The position numbers were made by a program, and so were the translations under genes. Below the pieces are notes generated by a model. It did no database searches. It was not told the origin of the DNA and saw only the letters and a list, made by a program, of their open reading frames with translations. Below are positions 23,632 to 32,951 of a stretch of DNA of 64,000 bases, piece after piece; the stretch's first letter is position 1, and every line of letters begins with the position of its first letter. The stretch comes from CAVPUA01 sp963708805. GTDB taxonomy: Bacteria > Actinomycetota > Actinomycetes > Mycobacteriales > Jatrophihabitantaceae. The stretch spans positions 2,728,001 through 2,792,000 of the forward strand of contig CAVPUA010000003.1 in assembly GCA_963708805.1 (NCBI GenBank), given 5' to 3'.

Positions 23632-24356
23632 TCAGCTGACGACGACGGAATCCGGATCGCTGATGTCGAAGGTGTTGCCCGGCTGCTTGAGCAGCGGGAT
23701 CAGCAGCTGCGCCTTCTCGGCGTTGCGATCGGGACTCCCCCACCGCACGACCCGGCCGTCGCGCAGGACGAGCGACACGGCCGAGGACGAACCCGGCACT
23801 GATCGAGTCGAGTTCGCCCAGGATGTCCTTGGGCAGCGCCGCCGGCGACCTGTGCCGACGCCGCGATGCTCGGCCGCGGGTCGGCGCCCGGCGCGAGGTC
23901 GAAGTGCGGCAGTTCGCCGGGCTTGTCGGCCGTCGACGACGAACTGCAGCCCGGTCTTGTCGACGAGTGCGTAGCCGCCCGGCCACGCGTGAGGTAGCCG
24001 ACCGCGACCCGCTCGGTCGACCGTGATCGACACCGTCGAGGGATAGGACACGGTGACCGTCGCGCTCGCGACCTCCGGAATGCGCGGCCACCCGCGTCGC
24101 GGATCGCGCCGGTGTCGAGCCGGACGAGCGGCGTGCCGAGTCGGGACCTCGGCGGCGTTCTTGATCTGCGTGACGTTCAGCCGCTGCAGCGCGCCCTTGA
24201 CGGTCACCGTCCGGGCCGACGAACACCGGACTGAACGCCACGAGCCAGCACCGCGAGGACGACGACGAGCACGGCCACGCCCAGACGCCAGCGAGGATGC
24301 GCGGACGCCGCCCGGCGGGCATCGACGTCCGCCGCTCGGCTCAGCACGCCGGTCAT
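23632..24356 (-). CDS. ftsQ: Cell division protein FtsQ (heavily frameshifted as sequenced)
   Basis: Bitopic divisome protein. From ATG 24356, a short cytoplasmic segment leads to one membrane helix (LGVAVLVVVLAV then WLVAFSPVFV). The POTRA domain follows: VTVKGALQRLNVTQIKNAAE and TPLVRLDTGAIRDA. The beta domain continues with IPEVASATVTVSYPSTVSIT, WPGGYALVDKTGLQFVV, then LPKDILGELDSI and VVRWGSPDRNAEKAQLLIPL before TGA 23632. At least six one-base insertions lie between 24250 and 23770 (for example GGCCGG read as GGCCCGG near 24218). This is among the highest densities in the window. The start overlaps the murC stop (ATGA). Confidence 0.88.
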
Positions 24357-25851
24357 GGGCGGTCCGGGCCGAGGACGTCGAGGAACTCGCGCGCACAGCA
24401 GGTGGACGTTGCCGATGCCCATCGTCAGGATCAGGTCACCCGGACGGGCGACGGCGGCCACCCGCGCCGGCACCTGCGGCGAAGCTGTCCTCGTAGATCA
24501 CCCGGTCGGGCGGCAGGTCGATCAGGTCGGCGATCGTCGCGCCGGTGATCCCCGGGATCGGTTCCTCGCGGGCCGGGAAGATGTCGAGCACGACGGCGAT
24601 GTCGGCGATGGCCATGGCGTCGGCGAACTCGCGGGCGAACGTCTGGGTTCGGCTGTAGGTCCCGGGTTGGAACACCGCGATCAGCCGCCCGTCGCCGGCG
24701 ACCGCGCGCGCCGCGGTGAGTTCGGCCGCGATCTCGGTCGGGTGGTGGGCGTAGTCGTCATAGACGCGGACGCCGTTGGCCTCGCCGTGGAACTCGAAGC
24801 GCCGGTGCACGCCGGCGAAGTCGGCCCACCGCGTCCGGCCACGACGGCCACGTCGAGCCCGAGCTCGGCGGCGATCGTCAGCGCGGCCGTCGCGTTGAGC
24901 GCCATGTGCCGGCCGATCAGCGCACCGACCCGCACCGCGGTGCGACCGAGCGGGCCGCCCTCGGCGACGAACGCGACACCGTCGAGCCGTTCGACGATGT
25001 CGGTGACCCGCACGTCGGCGTCGGCCGCTTCGCCGTAGGTCAGCACTCGGTGATCGCGCGCCGCGCGCGTACTCGCCCATGCGGCGGGCGCCCGGCGTCG
25101 TCGGCGCTCACCAGCACCAGGCCGCCGGGCTCGACCCGGTCGACGAACTGCTCGAAGGCCCGGAAGATGCCTTCGAGGTCGCCGTGGTTCTCGAGATGGT
25201 CGGCCTCGACGTTGGTGATCACCGCGGCGAACGGGCGCATGAGCAGGAACGATCCGTCGCTCTCGTCGGCCTCGACGACCGCCAGCTCGGCCGCTGCCCA
25301 GATGCGCGTTGACGCCCGTCTCGTAGAGGTTGCCGCCGATCGCGAAGGACGGGTCGAGCCCGCAGGCCTGAGCCCCGACGGTCAGCAGCGAGGTGGTCGT
25401 CGTCTTGCCGTGCGTTCCGGCGATCGCGACCGTCCGCTTGTCGGCCAGGGCCGAGGCGAGCGCGGCGGCGCGGCGCAGGAACGGCTTGCCGCTCTCACTC
25501 GCCGCGACGTACTCGGGATGCTTGGGGTTGATCGCGGTCGTGTAGACGAACGAGTCGTTGGCGGCGACGTGCTCGACCGAGTGGCCGATGTCGACGCGCG
25601 CGCCAACTGCCCGCAACGCCGCCACCGTGCTCGACTCGCGAGCCTCGCAACCCGATGACCTCGACGCCACGCGCGAGCAGGATGCGGGCCAGGCCGCTCA
25701 TGCCGGCGCCGGCGATGCCCATGATGTGCACGCGACCCAGTTCGTCGAGCGCCGGGATCACCGCGGTCGCCGCGCTGCGCACCAGGGCGGCGCCCGGCGC
25801 CGCCCAGTCCTCGGGACGGTCGGACGTGTCGTCCGAGGTCGGGCGGCTCAT
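24353..25851 (-). CDS. murC: UDP-N-acetylmuramate-L-alanine ligase MurC (frameshifted as sequenced)
   Basis: ATP-dependent ligase adding L-Ala to UDP-MurNAc in the cytoplasm. The N-terminal Rossmann motif is HIMGIAGAGMSGLARILL, followed by GARVDIGHSVEHV and TTAINPKHPEYVAA. The ATP loop is VAIAGTHGKTTTTSLLT, then FAVITNVEADHLENHGD. Further on come RFEFHGEANGVRVYDDYAHH with its catalytic His, and FQPGTYSRTQTFAREFADA. Multiple one-base breaks occur at 25640, 25300, 25100-25060, 24835 and 24480. Near the end, restoring the frame lets the TGA at 24353 overlap the ftsQ ATG. The start ATG 25851 overlaps the murG stop. It acts before MurD, which is not in this window. Confidence 0.93.
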
Positions 25852-26969
25852 CGACGTTCCTTCGCGCGGCGATGCTCGTCGGCGATGGTCAACACGGCTC
25901 GGGCCAGCACGACGTCGGCGTCACGCGAACCAGCATGCCGGGCCGCCGCGCTCATCGCCGCCAGGCGGGCCGGATCGGTGATGCACGGCACGACGTTGTC
26001 GATGATCCACTCGGGCGAAAGGTCGGCGTTGTCGACCAGGAGGGCCGCTCCGGCGGCGACGATCGGCTCGGCGTTGTGTCGCTGCTCGCCGCCGCGCAGC
26101 GGCAGCGGGACGTAGGCGGCGGGAAGGCCCACCGCGGTCAGCTCGGCGCAGGTCATCGCGCCGGACCGGCACAGCACGAAGTCCGCGGCGGCGTAGGCCG
26201 AGGCCATCTGCTCGACGAACGGGACGCCGACATAGCCGGCGAGGTCGCCGAGCTCGCTCGCCAACGCGTTCTTGGGGCCGATGATGTGCAGCACCTGGAC
26301 GCCCGCGGCGACCACCGCCCGGGCGGCCGCGGCGACCGCGGCGTTGATCGCCTGGGCGCCCTGCGAACCGCCCGTGACCATGAGCACCGGCCGCTCGTCG
26401 TCCAGGCCGAAACGGGCCCGGGCGGCCGGTCGCTCGGCGATCCGGTCGAGGTGGGCGATCTGCGGGCGCAGCGGGATGCCGACCGCCTGGGCGTGCGGAA
26501 GTCGCACGCTCGTCGAGGCCGTGAAGACATGCTTGGTCAGACGCGCCCCGACCCGGTTCGCCACTCCCGCCCGGGCGTTCGCCTCATGCACGACGATCGG
26601 CACACCGGCTCGCCGGGCGGCGAGATAGGCCGGCAGCGCCACGTAACCCCCGAAGCCGACGACGACATCGGCCTCGACCCGATCGAGGACCGCCCGGGCG
26701 GCCCGCACGGCGCGCCGAAGCTTGAGCGGGGTCTCGAGCAGTGCGCGGTTCACCTTGCGCGGCAGGGGCACGGGCGGGATCAGTTCCAGCGGATAACCCC
26801 GCGCCGGAATGAGCGTCGTGTCGAGCCCACGGACCGAGCCGAGCGCTGTGATCATCGCCTGGTGGTCGAGCCGTCGAACGGCGTCGGCCACGGCGAGCGC
26901 CGGTTCGATGTGACCGGCGGAATGGCCGCCGGCGACGACCACCGACACCGGTCGACGAGCCGCGGTCAT
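25848..26969 (-). CDS. murG: UDP-GlcNAc:lipid I transferase MurG
   Basis: Peripheral membrane GT28 enzyme that makes lipid II from lipid I. The 373 residues from ATG 26969 are intact. The glycine-rich acceptor loop is VVVAGGHSAGHIEPALAVAD, where most MurG proteins have GGTxGH; here Ser replaces Thr. DVVVGFGGYVALPAYLAARR and VVHEANARAGVANRVG follow. The C-terminal UDP-sugar site has LMVTGGSQGAQAINAAV, then VEQMASAYAAADFVLCRSGA and LPLRGGEQRHNAEPIVAAGA. The upstream ftsW sequence runs into this gene in the same open frame as sequenced; an alternative frame gives a normal 4-base overlap. Confidence 0.96.
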   Translation of the reverse strand: MTAARRPVSVVVAGGHSAGHIEPALAVADAVRRLDHQAMITALGSVRGLDTTLIPARGYPLELIPPVPLPRKVNRALLETPLKLRRAVRAARAVLDRVEADVVVGFGGYVALPAYLAARRAGVPIVVHEANARAGVANRVGARLTKHVFTASTSVRLPHAQAVGIPLRPQIAHLDRIAERPAARARFGLDDERPVLMVTGGSQGAQAINAAVAAAARAVVAAGVQVLHIIGPKNALASELGDLAGYVGVPFVEQMASAYAAADFVLCRSGAMTCAELTAVGLPAAYVPLPLRGGEQRHNAEPIVAAGAALLVDNADLSPEWIIDNVVPCITDPARLAAMSAAARHAGSRDADVVLARAVLTIADEHRRAKERR

Positions 26970-28439
26970 CGGCCGCCTCGGCGCTGCCCCTCGGTGCCCG
27001 TCGGTCGCAGCGGCTGGCGTGGACGGGGCGCGGCCTTGGCCGGTTCGCTGCACTCGGGGCGCCCGGCCGCGAGGCGGGGCCGCGCGCACCGGAACGCGCG
27101 CCGGCGCTGCCGACGGCCGGGCCGGGCGCGGCTTGCGCTTGGGCTCGACGTAGACAGCCGGCACCCGGATACGGAGCCACCGCTCCACCCGCGGACGCCG
27201 GGCGGCCGCGGCGGCCGCCCGGGCCGCAGCCACGGCCGCCGGCTCGTGACGGGCGAAGGAGACCAGCATGCCGAACACGATCGCAGTCGCGATCAACGAC
27301 GTGCCACCCGCCGAGATGAACGGCAGTGGAATGCCGGTGACCGGGAGCAGACCGGTGACGTATCCGATGTTGATCACTGCCTGCCCGGTGATCCACACCG
27401 TCGCCGCCCCGGCGGCCAGCCGGACGAACGGATCAGCCGAGCGCCGCGAGATCCGCAACCCGGTGAACGCGAAGAGCGCGAACAGCGCCAGGACGACCAC
27501 GCAGCCGATCAGGCCGAGCTCCTCGCCGATCACCGCGAAGACGTAGTCGGTGTTGGCGTTGGGAACCCAGCTGTACTTCGACGTGCCGGCGCCGAGGCCG
27601 ACGCCGAAGATGCCACCTGACGCGAGTGCGTACAGGCCCTCGACGGTGTGATAGCCCGAGGTCTGGGCGTGCGCGAAGGGGTCGGTGAACGTCGTGAGCC
27701 GCTGTAGCCGGTACGGCGCGGCCACCGCCAGCGCCCCGACCGACGCGGCCACGCCGATCAGGATCATCGCGAAATAGCGCAGCGGCGTGCCGATCGTCCA
27801 GAGCAGGCCGAGCAGGATCAGCAGGAAGCAGAGGGTGGTTCCGAGGTCGGGCTCGAGCACCACCAGCGCACAGACGAACGCGAACCCCGGGATGAGCGGC
27901 ACGAACAGGTGCTTGGCGCGCGTCAGCGTCCCGAAATGCTGTTTGCGGGCGAGCAGGTCGGCACCCCACAGCAGGACGGCGAGCTTGACGAACTCCGAGG
28001 GCTGGAACTGCAGCGGTCCGATCATGATCCAGCGGCGAGCCCCGTTGATCATGACGCCGACGCCCGGCGTGAGCGTGGCGAGCAGGACCAGTCCGCCGAA
28101 GGTGATCGCCGGATAGGCCAGACGTCGGTAGACGCGCGGCGAGACCCAGACCGCGAGCCAGAACACCGGCACGCTCAGCACCAGGAACTCGATCTCCTTG
28201 GTCAACTGCGACCACATCGTCTGGTGGCTGCCGGCCTGCATCGAGGCCGAGACGGTCGTCGAGGTCGCCATCATGACGCCGAAGGCGAGCAGACCGAGAC
28301 CGGCGAACAGGATGAGCTGCGTCGAGGCGTAGGGCCGTTCGAGGTAGCCCCGCCAGGCTTGGATCAGCGGCTCCAGGCGGCTGCCGCGCATCAGGCGCCG
28401 GGAGCCGGCTTCTCCTGGTGACTCGGCCGCCTTGGTCAT
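26966..28439 (-). CDS. ftsW: Lipid II polymerase FtsW (SEDS family); tail reads into murG as sequenced
   Basis: SEDS glycosyltransferase working with FtsI at the septum. From ATG 28439 there are about ten membrane segments, with the SEDS signatures NGARRWIMIGPLQFQPSEFV, LVVLEPDLGTTLCFLLI and PNANTDYVFAVIGEELG, then LPVTGIPLPFISAGGTSLIA. The tail of about 90 residues is basic and Pro/Ala-rich. As sequenced it has no stop and continues straight into MurG, making an apparent 860-residue fusion. In the next frame the tail reads EPAKAAPRPRQPLRPTGTEG and stops at TGA 26966, overlapping the murG ATG by 4 bases. One inserted base in a G/C run of the tail near 27060-27100 would explain this. I favour two genes. 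Confidence 0.9.
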
Positions 28440-28516
28440 CCGCCTATCGTCGGGCCTGGACCGCCCCGAACCCGGCAGATCCGACGCGTGTCGCGTGAAT
28501 CCACTGTTACGGATGT

Positions 28517-28617
28517 GACGTGAGGGATCCCGCGCGTCCCCCCACTCACGTCGATTGGCGCGTTGCGGATTGATTGGCGCGATGGAACGCACCAACGGGC
28601 CGACAACGCGCCAATCG
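28517..28617. repeat. Two adjoining inverted repeats upstream of ftsW
   Basis: GACGTGAG (28517-28524) pairs with CTCACGTC (28545-28552). Immediately next, CGATTGGCGCGTTG (28552-28565) pairs exactly with CAACGCGCCAATCG (28604-28617). A third copy of the core, GATTGGCGCG, lies in the spacer at 28572-28581. The block occupies the 220-base gap between orf85 and ftsW, where murD normally lies. It may be a promoter-operator region for ftsW-murG-murC or an RNA structure. Confidence 0.7.
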
Positions 28618-28659
28618 GCGAAAGAAAGGCAGCCCGGATCAGTCCGGATCAGAGGCGGA

Positions 28660-28917
28660 TCAGCCGAGCTGGACGGGCGGCGCCTCGGGATCGTTGGCGG
28701 CGTTGGCCATGCCGGTGCGCAACGTGAGCATCGTGAGGCTGGCCTGCACCTGGGCCCGACTCGTCTGCCGGCGAACCTCCAGCGGCAGCCGGCCCCACAC
28801 GGCGTCCACGATCTCGGGCACCGTCACTGCCTCGATCGTCTCGTCGCGCTCGCGGGCGTCGCGATCGTGGCGGGCGAGCGCGTCCTCGACCCAGCCCCGG
28901 AGCTCAGCCCGCTTCAC
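28660..28917 (-). CDS. Small hypothetical protein (85 aa) between mraY and ftsW
   Basis: I do not recognise it. From GTG 28917 it reads as a charged, helical, soluble protein with EDALARHDRDARERDETIEA and EIVDAVWGRLPLEVRRQTSR, ending in a Pro-rich tail (NDPEAPPVQLG). There is no membrane segment and no cysteine. It begins 19 bases after the mraY stop on the same strand, so it is probably co-transcribed with the dcw genes. It occupies part of the place of murD but shows no Mur-ligase motif (no GTNGKT-like loop). Codon use and GC content match the neighbours. It could be a small regulator or a remnant; nothing decides. Confidence 0.6.
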   Translation of the reverse strand: MKRAELRGWVEDALARHDRDARERDETIEAVTVPEIVDAVWGRLPLEVRRQTSRAQVQASLTMLTLRTGMANAANDPEAPPVQLG

Positions 28918-28936
28918 CCGTCCAGCCTGCCAGAAC

Positions 28937-30028
28937 TCAGGTGCTCGAGAACGCGGCGTAGAACAGACCGACTCCGAAGGCGACCGCCACGCCGGCGATG
29001 ATCCAGAACCGGACGACGATCGTCACCTCGTCCCAGCCCGACAGTTCGAAGTGGTGATGCAGCGGCGCCATCTTGAAGACGCGCCGTCCGGTGCCGGTGG
29101 TTCTTCGGGTGTACTTGAACCAGCCGGTCTGGATGATGCCCGACAGCGTGACCACGGCGAACAGGCCGCCCAGGACGACGAGAAGCAGCTCGGTACGGGT
29201 CAGGATGGCCAGGCCCGCCATGAGACCGCCCAGCGCCATCGACCCGGTGTCGCCCATGAAGATCTTCGCCGGTGAGGCGTTCCACCACAGGAAGCCGAAG
29301 CAGGCGCTCATCGCCGAGGCGCCCACGATGGCCAGGTCGCGTGAGTCACGGACCTCGTAGCAGCCGTTCGGGCTACCCGCCGACGAGCAGAGGTGGCGGG
29401 CCTGCAGGAAGGCAATGAGCGTGTAGGCGCCGAACACCATGGACGCGGCGCCGGCGGCGAGCCCGTCCAGGCCGTCGGTCAGATTCACCGCATTCGACGT
29501 CGCGGTCACGATCAGGTAGGCCAGCACGACGAAGCCGACCGAACCCAGTCCGAGACCGCCGATGTCGCGGACGTAGGAGATGTGCGTCGAGGCCGGAGTA
29601 AGCCCTCGCCCGTTGCGAAACTGCAGCGCCAGCACACCGAACACGACCGCCACGATCAGCTGGCCGCCGAACTTCGCCCGCGCGCGCAGGCCGAGATTGC
29701 GCTGCCGCCGAAGCTTGATCAAGTCGTCCAGGAATCCGACACCGCCGAGACCCACCATGAGGAACAGCACCAGCAGGCCGGACGCAGTCGGTCCCTCGCC
29801 GCCCTGCGCCCACGACACGAGGTGCGCCACGAGGTAGCCGACGAGGGTGGACGCGATGACCGCCACCCCGCCCATCGTCGGCGTGCCGCGCTTCACCAGA
29901 TGCGACTGCGGGCCGTCCTCGCGGATCTCCTGGCCGAAGCCCCGTCGACGGAAGAACACGACGACGAGGGGGGTGCACAGGATCGAGCAGAGCAGCGCGG
30001 CGAGCGCCGCCGCCAGCGCGGTCCTCAA
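28937..30028 (-). CDS. mraY: Phospho-MurNAc-pentapeptide translocase MraY
   Basis: Integral membrane enzyme transferring phospho-MurNAc-pentapeptide to undecaprenyl phosphate, giving lipid I. There are ten membrane segments. Conserved motifs are REDGPQSHLVKRGTPTMGGV (residues 34-53), LGGVGFLDDLIKLRRQRNLG with the DD pair, TATSNAVNLTDGLDGLAAG and the metal site IFMGDTGSMALGG. The end has RRVFKMAPLHHHFELSGW. The start is TTG 30028, overlapping the murF stop (TTGA), with GGAGGG eight bases upstream. Length is 363 residues. As sequenced the frame is open far upstream, but that is murF in another frame. Confidence 0.96.
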   Translation of the reverse strand: MRTALAAALAALLCSILCTPLVVVFFRRRGFGQEIREDGPQSHLVKRGTPTMGGVAVIASTLVGYLVAHLVSWAQGGEGPTASGLLVLFLMVGLGGVGFLDDLIKLRRQRNLGLRARAKFGGQLIVAVVFGVLALQFRNGRGLTPASTHISYVRDIGGLGLGSVGFVVLAYLIVTATSNAVNLTDGLDGLAAGAASMVFGAYTLIAFLQARHLCSSAGSPNGCYEVRDSRDLAIVGASAMSACFGFLWWNASPAKIFMGDTGSMALGGLMAGLAILTRTELLLVVLGGLFAVVTLSGIIQTGWFKYTRRTTGTGRRVFKMAPLHHHFELSGWDEVTIVVRFWIIAGVAVAFGVGLFYAAFSST

Positions 30029-31447
30029 GGTGCGTTCCCTCCTGCCACCGTTGCGTCGGCCTCGTTCCCATCGTCGATCAGAGCCTGCGCCAGTCGCTCC
30101 AGGCGCGCCGCGCGCGATGCTTTGACCAGGACGACGTCGCCCGGCTCCAGGGAGCGGCTCAGCAGGTCCCGAGCGGCGTTCGGATCGGCCACCCAGCTCG
30201 ACTCGCCGTTCCAGGAGCCTTCCAGGGCCGCGCCGTGCGCCAGCGCGCGGGCACCCTCGCCGACGGCGATCACGCGTGATATGTCCAGCCGGACGGCCAG
30301 CCGACCCAGTGCGTCGTGCTCGGCGGTGGCGTCGTCGCCGAGCTCGGCCATCGGGCCCAGGACGGCGAAGGTGCGGGCGCCCCGAGCCCGGCCGAGGCCG
30401 GCGAGGGCCTTGAGGGCAGCTCGCATCGACTCGGGATTGGCGTTGTAGGCGTCGTTGACGATCAGCACGCCGTCGGGTCGCTCGGTCAACTCCATCCGCC
30501 AGCGCGACTGGGCCCGGGCCAGGCCGAGGGCGGCGGCGACGTCGGGCAGTGGCAGTCCGCATTCGATCGCGACGGCCGCCGCGCTCAGCGCGTTGCCGAC
30601 GTGATGCTCGCCCGTCAGCTGCAGATGCACCGACGCCGATTCGGACCCGGCCACGAGCGTGAAGCGGGCCCGCCCCAGTTCGTCCAGTTCGACATCGTGG
30701 GCCCGCAGGTCGGCGGCGGCCGACTCGCCGACCGTGATGACGCGCGCCGACGTCCGCGATCGCATCGCCAGCACGACCGGGTCGTCGGCGTTCAGCACGG
30801 CGAGCCCGGCGGACGGCAGCGCCTCGACCAGCTCGCCCTTGGCCTGGGCGATGGCCTCGCGTGAGCCGAACTCCCCCAGGTGCGCCGAGCCGACGTTGAG
30901 CACGACGCCGATGTCCGGCGGCGCGATCTCGGCGAGATAGCGGATGTGGCCGATCCCCCGCGCACTGGTCTCGAGCACGAGAAAGCGCGTGCGCGAGTCG
31001 GCGAGCAGCACGGTGTAGGGATGACCGAGCTCGTTGTTGAACGATCCCGGCGGGGCGATGGTCGGACCGAGCCGGGCGAGAAGTTGCGCGATCAGATCCT
31101 TCGTCGAGGTCTTGCCCGACGACCCGGTCACGCCGACGACGACGACATCGGGCAGCCGCCGGATCACCGCGGCGGCCAGGGCCGCGATCGCTGCCATCGG
31201 GTCGGCGACGACGATGCTCGGCGCGTCCACGGGGCGGGTGACGATCGCCGCGACCGCTCCGGCGGCGATCGCGGCGTCGACGAAGTCGTGCCCGTCCACC
31301 TGCTCGCCGGCGAAGGCCAGGAACAGCCCTCCCGGACCGACTCGCCGGGAGTCGAACTCGACGGGCGCGTCGACGACGGCGTCGGGATCGGCGTGCAGTT
31401 CGCCGCCGACGATGCTCGGCGATCTCGCCGAGGGTCAGCGCGATCAC
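30025..31447 (-). CDS. murF: UDP-MurNAc-tripeptide D-alanyl-D-alanine ligase MurF
   Basis: ATP-dependent ligase adding D-Ala-D-Ala to the UDP-MurNAc tripeptide. It starts at GTG 31447 (VIALTLGEIAE), overlapping the murE stop by 4 bases. One extra C at about 31421 (GAGATC read as GAGCATC) shifts the frame, and removal gives 473 residues. Domain order is normal: LFLAFAGEQVDGHDFVDAAI, ATP loop VVGVTGSSGKTSTKDLIAQL, then FLVLETSARGIGHIRYLAEI and NVGSAHLGEFGSREAIAQAK. LIVNDAYNANPESMRAALKA comes near residue 330, then the C-terminal TFAVLGPMAELGDDATAEHD. The stop overlaps the mraY TTG. Confidence 0.95.
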
Positions 31448-32950
31448 GCGAGCGCCCCGATGGCGGCCGTCAACTCGGCCGCGTCGTCGAAGGGCAGAAT
31501 GCTCCCGGCGATCTCCTGGCCGGTCTCGTGTCCCTTGCCCGCGATCAGCACGGTGTCGCCGGCAGTAGCAGCCGGCCACGGCGGCGCGGATCGCCTCGTG
31601 CCGGTCGCCGATCTCGACGATCTCGCCGCGACCGTGCGCGGCGCGCGCGCGCCGCCAGCATGGCGCTGGCGGATCGTCGGCCGGATCCTCGACTTCGGGG
31701 GTTGTCGTCGGTGACGATCAACAGGTCGGCGTGCTCGGCGGCGACTGCGCCCATCAGCGGGCGCTTCTCGCGATCGCGGTCACCGCCGCAGCCGAGCACG
31801 ATGATCAACTTCCCGGCGGTCAGCGGGCGCAGCGCACGCAGCGCGCCCTCGACCGCGGCCGGCTTGTGCGAGTAGTCGACGACGGCGAGGAACGGCGCGC
31901 CCGGTATCGCGCTGCATCCGTCCGGGCACGCCGGCGGCCGCGACCCCGGCGCGCGGCATCGAGCACCGGGACGCCGTCGACTCGGCGAGTACTGCCAGCG
32001 CCAGCAGCGCATTGGCCACGTTGTAGCGACCGGGAATCGCGCAACCGCTCTCGAAGTCGACGTCCGGTCCGAGCACCCGAAACCGGGTCGTGCCGTCGGG
32101 CCGGTCGGCGACGTCGACGGCCCGCCAGTCGGCATCGCCTCCCGCTGGTGTTGACGGTGACGCGCCTGGACGTCGACGGCCAGCCGCCGTCCCCAGTCGT
32201 CGTCGGTCACCACGACCGCCCGCTCGGACCGGCCGTCGAACAGCTTGGCCTTGGCCGCGAAGTAGTCCTCCATGTCGGAGTGGAAGTCGAGGTGATCACG
32301 CGAGAGATTGGTGAACGCGCCGACCGTGAAGCTCGACGCCGCCGACCCGTCCCAGGGCCAGGGCGTGGCTCGACACCTCCATCGCCACCGACCGTAGGCC
32401 GCGCTCGGCGACCACCGCGAGCAGCGCCTGCAACTCGGGTGCCTCGGGCGTGGTGAAGCCGGTCGACATCGTGTCCGACCCGATCAGGGTGGCGACGGTG
32501 CCGATCAGCGCGGAATCGACGCCGGCGGCGGCCAGATCCGGCCCGCAACAGGTAGGTCGTCGTCGTCTTGCCACTGGTGCCGGTGACGCCGAGGACGTCC
32601 AGCTTCGAACTCGGCGAGCCGTAGACGAACGACGCCGCCGGGCCGAGCGCGGCTCGGACGTCGTCGACGACAGCGACCGGGATCGCCCGGGTCGAGCAGG
32701 GCGGCTCCGGCGGGATCGGTCAGGACGGCGACCGCACCGGCGCGCAGGGCCGCACCGGCAAAACTCGCGCCGTGGGCATGGGATCCGGGCACGCCGGCGA
32801 ACAGGTCGCCGGGACGCACCTGACCGCGTCGCCGCCGTCAGCCCTGATACCGACACCGACGCGGATGCCGATGTCGGGAGGGCAGCACCGACGGCCGCGG
32901 CCACGGCCGTGAAGCGGTCGGCGCTCGACTCGCGCCGGGCGGGGAAGCAC
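31444..32950 (-). CDS. murE: UDP-MurNAc-L-Ala-D-Glu ligase MurE (heavily frameshifted as sequenced)
   Basis: Mur ligase adding the third stem residue. From GTG 32950 it begins LPRPARV, then continues in shifted frames with RPGDLFAGVPGSHAHGASFA and LRAGAVAVLTDPAGAALLD. The ATP-loop region near 32570 is broken. Then come LIGTVATLIGSDTMSTGFTT, TPEAPELQALLAVVAERG, VAMEVSSHALALGRVGG, MEDYFAAKAKLFDGR, YNVANALLALAVLAE, then VVDYSHKPAAVEGALRALRP, LIIVLGCGGDRDREKRPLMG and LIVTDDNPRS. DNPR is the motif of meso-diaminopimelate-specific enzymes, so the wall is probably DAP type. It ends LIAGKGHETGQ through the TGA at 31444. About eight or more single-base breaks occur. ftsI stops one base upstream. Confidence 0.92.
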
Positions 32951-32951
32951 G

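Noticed and set aside
21250..25850. Programmed +1 frameshifting in sepF, yggS, ftsQ and murC
   Set aside because: Shift sites share no slippery motif, stimulator or stop-codon context, occur many times per gene, and appear equally in unrelated genes in other patches of the window.
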